From contig CAMAUZ010000022.1 of assembly GCA_945861535.1 (NCBI GenBank), positions 1 through 64,000 on the forward strand: a stretch of 64,000 nucleotides of DNA, written 5' to 3'. A program made the translations under genes and the position numbers. The first letter of the stretch is position 1; the number at the start of each line of letters is the position of its first letter. Positions 1-6,751 of the stretch are shown here, piece after piece. Under the pieces are notes generated by a model. That model had not been told where the DNA came from. It saw only the letters and a list, made by a program, of their open reading frames with translations, and did no database searches. This DNA is from Akkermansia muciniphila. Its GTDB lineage: Bacteria; Verrucomicrobiota; Verrucomicrobiia; Limisphaerales; BJHT01.

Positions 1-19
1 CTCGGTTCAGCGTTCTCAT

Positions 20-1264
20 TCAGTCGAACCGGATGCGCGGCACGAGGGGTCGGCGGGCCTGGAGTTTCACGAGCAGGAAGAAGATTCTCATGCGCCAGCG
101 GATGGCCCACCGGCCGGTGAGTTCGCCGGCAAGCGCGGCGTTTACAGCGGCGGGGATGCTCCACAGATCGCGCGGTTCGAGGAAGAGTTCCATGAAGGGC
201 TTGGTGTAAAACTGCTCGACCATCTCCCAGTAAAACCGCAGCGCGCGAAAGGTCTTCCGCTCGTAGCGCGCGAGCCGCCAGCGCGTGCCGAACGGCCGGT
301 GCAGACAGGCCTCGACCGTCTCGGCGGCGAGCTTGCCGGAGAACATCGCGAGGTAAACGCCCGCGGAAAAAATGGGGTCCATGAATCCGGCGGCGTCGCC
401 CACCCGCAGCAGGCGCGGGCCGGTGAGGCGGCGGTTGTAGTAGGAGAAATCGCCGGTGGTCTGGAACTCGCCGACGAGCCGCGCGTCCTGCATCCGCGCG
501 CGCAGCACGGGGCTGGTGGCGACGAGGCGATGGAAGAGCTCCGCGGGCGGCGTCTTCGCGGCGGCGAACTCCGCGGTATCCAGCACGCAGCCGACGCTGA
601 TTTTCGTGGCAGAAACGGGGATGAACCAAAACCACTTGTCCGCGAGCCGCACGATCACGGTGTCGCCGCCCGGCGCGCCGTCGTCGCGCACCACGCCGGT
701 GAAGTGGCCGAAGAGCGAGAGCTTTTTGAGGTCGGGATGAATGACACGCAGACCCTCCTGATTGCCGGTCACGTTGCCGCGCCCGCTGGCATCGATGAGG
801 AAACGCGCCTCGAGCGTGTGCGTCGCGCCCGTGGGGTCGGCGGCCTCCACGCGCACGCGGTCGGCGAGTTGCTCGAAGCGCTGGAAGCGCCAGCCTTCGC
901 GCACCTCCGCGCCCTTGGCCGCGGCGTTCTTCAGGAGAATGTGATCGAAGCTCGCGCGCTCGACCTGAAACGTCTGCGGTTGCTCGGTGAAGCGGCCTTC
1001 GCGGAAGACGAGCTTCAGTGACTTCCGGCCATTGCCGAGATGGAACTGCGCGCCGGTCTTGCGGGGAAAGCCCGCCGCCTCCAGCGCAGGGAGAACGCCC
1101 AGCTCCGCGAAGATCGGCCAGTTGTAAGGGAGCAGCGATTCGCCGATGTGAAAGCGTGGGAAACGTTCGCGCTCGAGCACGACCACCCTGCGCCCGCCCG
1201 CCGCCAGCAGCGCCGCGACGGTCGAGCCGCCGGGGCCGCCGCCTATGATGATCGCATCGTTCAC
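20..1264 (-). CDS. FAD-dependent oxidoreductase, flavin-dependent halogenase-like
   Basis: The protein of 414 aa opens with a Rossmann FAD motif (IIGGGPGG) directly after the start. It then has GESLLP near residue 41, a WFWFIP motif at 211-216 and the second FAD-contact motif RVGDAAGFMDPIFSAGV near 287. WxWxIP is the hallmark that separates flavin-dependent halogenases from ordinary monooxygenases. A lysine in FPRKTGAQF (K69) lies where halogenases carry their catalytic lysine. It could therefore chlorinate or brominate a substrate, but many uncharacterised relatives keep these motifs without proven activity. The ORF-track start at 1540 reads through a palindromic repeat. I chose the GTG at 1264, preceded by AAAGG, because the FAD motif begins at once. 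No carrier protein or flavin reductase is adjacent. Alternative: a geranylgeranyl-reductase-like dehydrogenase. Confidence 0.8.
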   Translation of the reverse strand: MNDAIIIGGGPGGSTVAALLAAGGRRVVVLERERFPRFHIGESLLPYNWPIFAELGVLPALEAAGFPRKTGAQFHLGNGRKSLKLVFREGRFTEQPQTFQVERASFDHILLKNAAAKGAEVREGWRFQRFEQLADRVRVEAADPTGATHTLEARFLIDASGRGNVTGNQEGLRVIHPDLKKLSLFGHFTGVVRDDGAPGGDTVIVRLADKWFWFIPVSATKISVGCVLDTAEFAAAKTPPAELFHRLVATSPVLRARMQDARLVGEFQTTGDFSYYNRRLTGPRLLRVGDAAGFMDPIFSAGVYLAMFSGKLAAETVEACLHRPFGTRWRLARYERKTFRALRFYWEMVEQFYTKPFMELFLEPRDLWSIPAAVNAALAGELTGRWAIRWRMRIFFLLVKLQARRPLVPRIRFD

Positions 1265-1348
1265 GCGGACCTTTGTAAGGGGGATTGCGGAAGAGTCCAA
1301 GGCCGACGGTGAAGGACGCCCGCGCCGGCGCGTCGGCGCACTGCCCGT

Positions 1349-1507
1349 GTCGCGCAGGTTTCCAAACCTGCGGCATCGCCGATTTCCGAATCGGCAGGGG
1401 CCGCGGGGTTTCGGGCGCGTGCGACAAGCCGGGGCGTTGCGGGTAGCTGGACCGGCGGCGGGTTTGGAAACCCGCGCTACAGCAGACTTGGAAGTCTGCG
1501 GTACGCG
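1349..1507. repeat. Palindromic repeat family A, copy 1 (intergenic)
   Basis: Short palindromes occur in series. CAGGTTTCCAAACCTG and a CCGATTTCCGAATCGG-like word come first, followed about 75 bases later by GGGTTTGGAAACCC and CAGACTTGGAAGTCTG words. The same arrangement recurs inside pfaA at 10003-10140. It lies just upstream of the oxidoreductase start and explains the false N-terminal extension in the ORF track. No gene is visible in 1265-1559. Confidence 0.8.
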
Positions 1508-1559
1508 CGAGCAGTGCGCGGATGCGCCCGCCCATACCACGGTGCAGAATGCGTACGCT

Positions 1560-1811
1560 TCATCCGCCGAAACAAACCGCCGCGAAGTGATGCTCGGCCG
1601 GGTAGGTTTGCGCCCATTTCACGCCATCGGTGGAGCGGAGGAGGAGGCCTTTTCGGTTCGCGACGACGAAAAGGTGCTTGCCGAAAACCACGGTCACGGG
1701 CGCACCGGTATTGGGCTCGCGTTGCCACGTTGTGCCGTCGGGGGAGCAAGACGTCGCGCCCGCGCCCACGGCCACGAAGCGGTCGCCGGCCCAGACGAGG
1801 GAGTTGAGATG
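1560..1811 (-). pseudogene. Fragment of a kelch/YCF48-like secreted repeat protein
   Basis: About 83 codons encode segments such as VWAGDRFVAVG, SPDGTTW and STDGVKW. These are the repeat words of YCF48/BNR-like beta-propeller proteins that are common and large in this phylum. The frame stops right after CFGG, where another propeller repeat would be expected, and no start codon or signal peptide precedes it. The ORF-track upstream part overlaps the fumarase gene and does not look like this family. I read it as a remnant truncated at both ends. Confidence 0.55.
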
Positions 1812-1914
1812 CTCGCCTTCTTCGCCGCGCACGGGGACGCGGGCGGAGGGGGAGGATCGGGAGACGGCGAGAGATTTCCCTGGTCTGTCGCGTGGTGCCG
1901 CCGCCCGCCCGGCT

Positions 1915-2490
1915 TCACAGGCGTTTCGCCAGTTCCGCCTGGCTGCTGGCGAAGACCTCGCGATGCAGCGAGTGGCCGTGCGCATCCATCGTCACGACGG
2001 CGGGAAAATCTTCCACCACCAGTTCCCAGATGGCCTCGGGCGAGCCGAAATCCTTGAGAAAATACACGTTGCGCACCTGCTTGATGCACTCGGCCAGCAC
2101 CTGCGCCGCGCCGCCGACGCCGTGGAGATAGACGCAGCCGTAGTCCTTGCACGCCTGCAAGGTCCGCTCGCCCATGCCACCCTTGCCGATCACCCCCCGC
2201 ACGCCGAAGTCGCGGATCACCTGCCATTGATACGGCTCCTCGCGGATCGACGTCGTTGGCCCCGCGGCCGTGCAGACATAGGAGCCATCGGCCTGCGGCA
2301 TCATCACCGGGCCACAATGATAAATGATGCCGTCGCGCAAGCTCACGCCGGCGGGCAGTTGGCCGCCCTCGTGCAAGTATTTGTGAACCACATCGCGCCC
2401 GGTGTGGATGACGCCGGAGATGAGCACTTCATCGCCGACCTTGAGCGCGCGGACTTTTTCTTCGGTGAGGGGGAGCGAGAGTTTGGTCAT
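1915..2490 (-). CDS. Fumarate hydratase class I, beta (C-terminal) subunit
   Basis: The 191-aa protein matches the beta half of Fe-S class I fumarase/tartrate dehydratase. It has SGVIHTGRDVVHKYL near residues 25-40, GPTTSIREEPY near 80, and GKGGM near 100. The beta chain forms the substrate-binding swivel domain. With the Fe-S alpha chain it interconverts fumarate and malate in the TCA cycle. The alpha gene lies 2 kb upstream on the same strand (4506-5384), separated by toxin-antitoxin-like genes. In single-chain fumarases the two parts are fused, and in two-subunit systems the genes usually abut. ATG at 2490 gives the normal family N-terminus. L-tartrate dehydratase is an alternative that sequence alone does not exclude. 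Confidence 0.9.
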   Translation of the reverse strand: MTKLSLPLTEEKVRALKVGDEVLISGVIHTGRDVVHKYLHEGGQLPAGVSLRDGIIYHCGPVMMPQADGSYVCTAAGPTTSIREEPYQWQVIRDFGVRGVIGKGGMGERTLQACKDYGCVYLHGVGGAAQVLAECIKQVRNVYFLKDFGSPEAIWELVVEDFPAVVTMDAHGHSLHREVFASSQAELAKRL

Positions 2491-2551
2491 GAGAAATCAG
2501 GTTAAAGAGTTTTCTGCAGCAGCCGGGGCAAGGATTGTATCCGGCAATTCT

Positions 2552-2761
2552 CTACGCCGGTGGATTGCAATCGCCGCCATGTAACGCCCACTCCACGTCC
2601 GCCAAAATTTGTTTCTCCTGCCGCTCCACCGAATGGCCGCTCAAGTAGCGGCGCAGGGCTTCCAGCACGCCTTCTTCCGGCGTGGTGAACCAGCCTGCTT
2701 CCACCAGCTTCCGCAACTGTTCTTCCCACTGGTCAGCACATTGAATGGTCATGGTCTTCAT
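2552..2761 (-). CDS. Small ParD/CopG-like antitoxin candidate
   Basis: The 69-aa protein begins MKTMTIQCADQWEEQLRKLV and continues EEGVLEALRRYLSG, a short strand plus two-helix pattern typical of ribbon-helix-helix antitoxins. It ends with an acidic tail (ILADVEWALHGGD). Its ATG overlaps the stop of the upstream 61-aa gene by ATGA, so the two are translationally coupled. No ParE-like toxin is next to it. The assignment rests on the pattern, not on a recognised diagnostic motif. Confidence 0.6.
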   Translation of the reverse strand: MKTMTIQCADQWEEQLRKLVEAGWFTTPEEGVLEALRRYLSGHSVERQEKQILADVEWALHGGDCNPPA

Positions 2762-2943
2762 GGCTTCACCACGCGCCCAAGTCCTTCGGCGATGTCACGT
2801 TTGCCCCGCTCAATCTCCGCCTTGAACTCGTCCGTTAGTTCCAGTTCGTCCTCCAGCATATTTTCCAGCCGGTCGCGCAACGCCGCCTGCTCGGCCTTGG
2901 ACAACTGCTTCACTGCATTCTGAATTTCTTCCAGCGTTTGCAC
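2758..2943 (-). CDS. Small addiction-module-like helical protein
   Basis: The 61-aa protein is almost wholly helical and charged (EEIQNAVKQLSKAEQAALRDRL, then ELTDEFKAEIERGKRDIAEG). Such short proteins, starting with a 'xxLxxxEQxALRxxL' helix, commonly pair with small toxins or antitoxins in this phylum. It overlaps the following 69-aa gene by ATGA. Both partners look antitoxin-like, so the pair may be an eroded or unrecognised toxin-antitoxin module. The exact function is unknown. Confidence 0.55.
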   Translation of the reverse strand: MQTLEEIQNAVKQLSKAEQAALRDRLENMLEDELELTDEFKAEIERGKRDIAEGLGRVVKP

Positions 2944-2994
2944 GGTGGGATCAAACCCGAACTGCGCCGGTTTACAACCCCCACATGTTTCCCG

Positions 2995-3861
2995 TTACGC
3001 CGGCGGCCACCCCTTCGGATCGCGCCCATAAACAGTCTGATAAGCACACACCGTCGCGGGCGGCGGACGATCCATCGCCTCGCGGCGGGCCTGGGCGGTG
3101 CCTTCGGCCAGTTCGGCGCGGACACGCTCCAGTTCCGCCTGCCGCTCGCGTTCCTCCTGCTCTTTGCCGAAGGCTTCTGACGGCGAGTACTCCTCCGGTT
3201 TCTGTTCCTCCATCGCCTCGCGCAGCGGCGACAGATCCACGATGCCCAGCTCCGGGAAATGGTATTCCCAATCCGCGCCCAGCGCCTTGAGCCGACGGAA
3301 AATCATGGCGTACACCGGCGTCAGGTCCGCGCGATCCCCAATCCAGATCGTGCCCATGTAAATCCGGCAGTAGTCCATGTTCCAAATATCGTCGTTCGGC
3401 CCGGTGAGATACTCGACGAGAAACCCTGCCGCGCCCCGGAACGACCCGATGTCCGCCACGCGCCGGTCCGCCGCGATCACCTCGTGATTGTCCGAAAAAA
3501 CGTCCCACAGACACAACGCGACCAGTTCCATCACTTCGTCGTGGGCGGCCACCGGCTGCTCCTGCCACTCCGCGCGAATCGCCGCCAGCGTCGGCTCGGG
3601 CGTGGGCGCGAATTTGGGATTGTCCGGCTCACGCTGGCGCCGGGCGTCCATCAGCTTCTCAATATTCCGATGCACCCGTACCCGCTCCGCGAACACCTTT
3701 TCCACGGAAGGATGAAAGCAGGCCAGCAACGGCGACTGCTCCCAGCCCTCCGGCGCAATTTCCGCCAGCACATCCGCCCCGGCAAAACCATGCGGGAACA
3801 AGCGCGCGAAGAACTCCTTGAGTTCCGGGTCAGTCAGTCGTTTGGCCTGCCAGTCATCCAT
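2995..3861 (-). CDS. Conserved-looking hypothetical protein
   Basis: I do not recognise this 288-aa protein. It is soluble, with no signal peptide or membrane segment. It is rich in aromatic residues in the middle (DIWNMDYCRIYMGTIWIG) and has a charged, probably coiled region near residues 230-265 (EQEERERQAELERVRAEL). The ATG at 3861 is preferred over a TTG at 3897. Codon use matches the neighbours. It sits between the HigBA-like pair and the small addiction-like pair, inside the gap that separates the fumarase subunits, so it may belong to the same accessory insertion. Confidence 0.6.
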   Translation of the reverse strand: MDDWQAKRLTDPELKEFFARLFPHGFAGADVLAEIAPEGWEQSPLLACFHPSVEKVFAERVRVHRNIEKLMDARRQREPDNPKFAPTPEPTLAAIRAEWQEQPVAAHDEVMELVALCLWDVFSDNHEVIAADRRVADIGSFRGAAGFLVEYLTGPNDDIWNMDYCRIYMGTIWIGDRADLTPVYAMIFRRLKALGADWEYHFPELGIVDLSPLREAMEEQKPEEYSPSEAFGKEQEERERQAELERVRAELAEGTAQARREAMDRPPPATVCAYQTVYGRDPKGWPPA

Positions 3862-3954
3862 GCCCGAAAAACTGCCGGGCTTGGGTCCGCGCGGCAATCA
3901 TTTCAAAAATATCCGCGCGCGTTCGGTGAGCGGCGATCTGTGTACGCACGCAGC

Positions 3955-4197
3955 TCACGCCAACTCCGCGACATTGTCGTCCTCGTATCTCTCGATGAGC
4001 ACGCCGAGGACTTCCATCAGCGAGGCGAGCGGGTGGTTTTCATTCTCGCCCACCTCGTCCACCAAGCGGTCGAGCAGCTTCACGAGCCGGCGGTATTCGC
4101 GTTCGTTGTGCGGCACGCGCAAGGCCGGCTCGATCTGCGGCCAGGCTTGAAATGCTTTCTCAATTTGGGCGGTGGACATGATCATCGTTCTTTCCAT
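3955..4197 (-). CDS. HigA-like antitoxin lacking the HTH domain
   Basis: The 80-aa protein has the N-terminal helical part seen in antitoxins paired with HigB-family toxins (EREYRRLVKLLDRLVDEVGE, HPLASLMEVLGVLIERYE). Longer relatives continue into a Cro/C1 helix-turn-helix. Here translation stops about twelve residues after this segment. The start overlaps the end of the upstream toxin gene, the toxin-first order typical of higBA. Without the HTH it could still neutralise toxin but would lack the usual autorepressor domain. Truncation or an HTH-less subfamily are both possible. Confidence 0.7.
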   Translation of the reverse strand: MERTMIMSTAQIEKAFQAWPQIEPALRVPHNEREYRRLVKLLDRLVDEVGENENHPLASLMEVLGVLIERYEDDNVAELA

Positions 4198-4472
4198 TTG
4201 CCGGCATCGTACTCGGCGTGCGTCAGCACGGCGCGGATATACACCTTCTGGCGATTATAGTGAATTGCGGCGATCAACCGAGCTTTGTTCCCGCCGATGT
4301 TGAAAACTGTCAGTCCGCCGACCTGATCCGCGTGCGGAAAAACACTCCGCAACGCGGTGAAGTTTTCGGGATTGTTCCGTTTCAACGCGCGGTACCAATG
4401 CGCCAGCCCACTCGTCGCGGTCGGATGCTTTTCGGCAAATTCATTCAAGCGCTTGCGAGTGATGACGTGCAT
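4182..4472 (-). CDS. higB: HigB-family mRNA interferase toxin
   Basis: The 96-aa protein fits the HigB toxin family. It has an N-terminal LNEFAEKHP helix, a WYRALKR segment near residue 27, GGNKARLIAAIHYNRQKVYIR in the core and LTHAEYD..KW at the end. Members are RelE-fold ribosome-dependent endoribonucleases. The gene is first in a two-gene unit and overlaps the 80-aa antitoxin by about 16 bases. It is placed 33 bases after the fumarase alpha stop and on the same strand, so it may be co-transcribed with that gene. Confidence 0.85.
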   Translation of the reverse strand: MHVITRKRLNEFAEKHPTATSGLAHWYRALKRNNPENFTALRSVFPHADQVGGLTVFNIGGNKARLIAAIHYNRQKVYIRAVLTHAEYDAGKWKER

Positions 4473-4505
4473 GGCGCGCTCTGAAACTGTCGGGGGGGAG
4501 AGTTT

Positions 4506-5384
4506 TTAGTAGAGCCAGTTAGAAATCTTCCCCTCCGCATCCAACACCACGCCCTGCCGCCGATACGCCCAGCACATGTAGCTGATGCTGACGAAGAACG
4601 ATGCGGGCAGGCGGTTGGCCGCGCAGATCTTGGTGCCCAGCAGCGTGGTCTTGCCGCCGAAACCCATCGGGCCGATGCCGAGTTCATTGGCCGTCTTGAC
4701 GATGTCTTGTTCGAGCGCATCGAGTCCCGCGTGCGGATTACGGTCGTCGAGGCGACGGAGGAATTGCTGCTTCGAGAGTTCGTAGCCGGTCGCGCGGTCG
4801 CCGCCGATGCACACGCCGAGGATGCCCGGGCCGCAGCCTTTTCCCTGCGCCTGCAACACGGCGTCGAGGATGACTTTGCGGCAGCCGTCGAGGTCGCGGT
4901 TGGCGTGGAGCTTCTCGTTCGGCAGCGAATATTGCGCGCCGACATTCTCGCAGCCGCCGCCTTTCAGTATCAGGCGCACGTTCAATTCCGGGCCGTGGTG
5001 CTGGTGAAAATGCACCGTCGGCGAGCCGGGGCCGACGTTGGTGCCGTCGTTCACGCCCGTCAGCGAATCGACGGAGTTCTGGCGCAGAAAACCTTTTTTC
5101 GTCGCCGCCTTCACCGCCAGCTTCGCCTCGTCTTCGAACGCCATCTGGTCCAGGCCGACCGGGCATTCGATGTAGAAGATGATGCTGCCGGTGTCCTGGC
5201 AGATGGGCTGCGACTTCTGCTTCGCCAGCGCGATGTTGCGGTCGATGATCTTCAGCGCCGATTCGGCGATCGTCCCTTTCTTCTCGTTCTCGAGCGAGGT
5301 CAGGATGGCTTGATGCACGTCGTCGGGGATCTCGGCGGAGGTGCGGCGGATGAGTTCGAGCAACGCGGCGGGCAGGTCTTTCAT
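4506..5384 (-). CDS. Fumarate hydratase class I, alpha (N-terminal, Fe-S) subunit
   Basis: The 292-aa protein is the 4Fe-4S subunit of class I fumarase. Three cysteines stand in the family contexts: PICQDTG (C62), GGGCENVG (C145) and GVCIGGDR (C192). These would hold the oxygen-sensitive cluster. DGTNVGPGSPTVHFHQH near 113-129 is the substrate region. It should pair with the beta subunit at 1915-2490. ATG at 5384 gives the normal N-terminus. It is the first gene of a minus-strand run that ends at the window edge. The upstream 395 bases hold only repeats. Confidence 0.92.
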   Translation of the reverse strand: MKDLPAALLELIRRTSAEIPDDVHQAILTSLENEKKGTIAESALKIIDRNIALAKQKSQPICQDTGSIIFYIECPVGLDQMAFEDEAKLAVKAATKKGFLRQNSVDSLTGVNDGTNVGPGSPTVHFHQHHGPELNVRLILKGGGCENVGAQYSLPNEKLHANRDLDGCRKVILDAVLQAQGKGCGPGILGVCIGGDRATGYELSKQQFLRRLDDRNPHAGLDALEQDIVKTANELGIGPMGFGGKTTLLGTKICAANRLPASFFVSISYMCWAYRRQGVVLDAEGKISNWLY

Positions 5385-5483
5385 GCGGGAACGCTAGGAA
5401 CTGAGGCCGGGGGTGTCAACGAATGGCGGGTGGGACCGCTGCAGTGCGTTGTATTCCGAGGCGGGCGGAGAACGGAGCGGAAG

Positions 5484-5702
5484 CTCCAAGGATAAAGCTC
5501 AAAGCTTAAGGGAAGGTCCATGGGACAAGTTGCATCCGCCGGCGAAGGGGGGGGCGATTGCGAATTTTGCGGTCCGCTGCGGACCGAACCCGTCGGTCAG
5601 CACACTGTCAGGATCGCAAAGCCGATTGCCAAACGCGTGCCGCCTGGAGCTTGTGGCTTGGTGTTTCCCTTGAGCTTTGAACTTTGGGCTTTGAGCTTTC
5701 GC
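5484..5702. repeat. Repeat family L copies (aagctccaagg / gctttgagcttt words)
   Basis: Words AAGCTCCAAGGATAAAGCTC and AAAGCTTAAGGGAAGG at 5484-5518 reappear as the reverse complement at 31440-31492. A related stretch of CTTTGAACTTTGGGCTTTGAG at 5673-5698 faces the first. The pair could fold as a long imperfect hairpin. The gap 5385-5779 contains no supportable gene. Confidence 0.6.
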
Positions 5703-5779
5703 ACCGCCGGCCACAACTCCGGAACGCAGCAAACCCAGCGCCTCGCCAGCCGGCGAGCACCGGACGACTGGCGTGCGCC

Positions 5780-6103
5780 TCAGTTCCCGATCAGTTGGTC
5801 CCGCAGCACCACCTGCAGGTTCTTGGCGTCGATGGCGAACTCCTTGCCGGGCGGCGGCGCGGGCATTTTCCGAATGAAGCCCGCCTTGATCATTTCCTGA
5901 AAATTCTTGGGTGCCTCGCCGCGGCTCGTGACCCACGCCTGCACCGCGCCGGTCATTTCCTCGATGGTCATCTCCTTTTCATCGGCGGTCACGGCGGCGG
6001 GTGGCGCGGCGGGGGGCGGGGGTTTGTTGCACGCCACCAGGCACAGAGCCGCCCCGGTCAGCAGCGGGAGGAGGGAACGACGGAGAGGAAAATGTTGCCA
6101 CAT
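5780..6103 (-). CDS. Small lipoprotein of unknown function
   Basis: From the ATG at 6103 the 107-aa product starts with a basic n-region (FPLRRS), a hydrophobic stretch and a lipobox LVAC followed by N, so it should be lipidated and anchored in a membrane. A Pro/Ala linker follows (KPPPPAAPPAA). A globular part then carries an EEMTGAVQAWVTSRGEAPKNF helix and KAGFIRKMPAPPPGKEF. That last pattern resembles the C-terminal part of pseudopilin-like and other small verrucomicrobial proteins, but I cannot assign a role. The ORF-track extension to 6262 has no signal-like features. Confidence 0.7.
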   Translation of the reverse strand: MWQHFPLRRSLLPLLTGAALCLVACNKPPPPAAPPAAVTADEKEMTIEEMTGAVQAWVTSRGEAPKNFQEMIKAGFIRKMPAPPPGKEFAIDAKNLQVVLRDQLIGN

Positions 6104-6289
6104 AAACAAACGTAGAAAACCAAACTCACGGATCAGAACTTGTCCCACAGGGCCGCCGAGTTGCCAGCGGGAGAAGGCCGAGGCGAGCGGATGCCGTCCG
6201 GGAGGCGAGGCCAAGGGACAATTCATGGATCGGGTGGTAGTTGACGCGCTCGCAACCGTCAACGTCCGAACCCTGATCGCCGCGTAATT

Positions 6290-6558
6290 GGGCGCATCTC
6301 AGTTTCCTGTAACCTTGGGCAGGCACAGGTGCCGTGCTCGAGGAAACCTGCGGCGGCATGCGCGCGGGCGCGGTGGGGCAGGCTTCCAACATGCCAGTTC
6401 GGGCGGCATCCCTGCCGCCAGCTCCTGCCTCCGCGCGGTGGAGGGTCACGGACACGGGAACACGGGGCAGGGATGCCCCGTCAACTGGCAGGCAAGGATG
6501 CCTTGCCCAACCGGCTGTCGCGGACGCCACGCCGCGTGCAAGAAACTGAGAGGCGTCC
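6290..6558. repeat. Composite palindromic element family E, copy 1, with inner family D
   Basis: Outer arms are GGGCGCATCTCAGTTTCCTG at the left and a degenerate AAGAAACTGAGAGGCGTCC at the right. Inside are the word GGCAGGCACAGGTGCCGTGC and a second inverted element (GTGGGGCAGGCTTCCAACAT ... GGCAGGCAAGGATGCC). Closely similar composites occur at 51830-52101, and an element with the same outer arms but different contents is at 32961-33168. It accounts for the false 5' part of the ORF track over pfaD. Confidence 0.85.
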
Positions 6559-6751
6559 GCGGCGAATTGAGCGAGTTATGGTTCCTTTACACGCGGGGGA
6601 TGTTTGCTACCGTGCGCGGTCGCTCGCCGAGTCGAACACCGTGATTTCATGGGGTTTGGTGGCCAGTCTTCCAAATGATAACGCGCATGTTCGACCAACC
6701 GCTCCGGGCGCCCGCCCGGCGCCCCGGATTTGCTTTCGTCACCCCGCCCGC

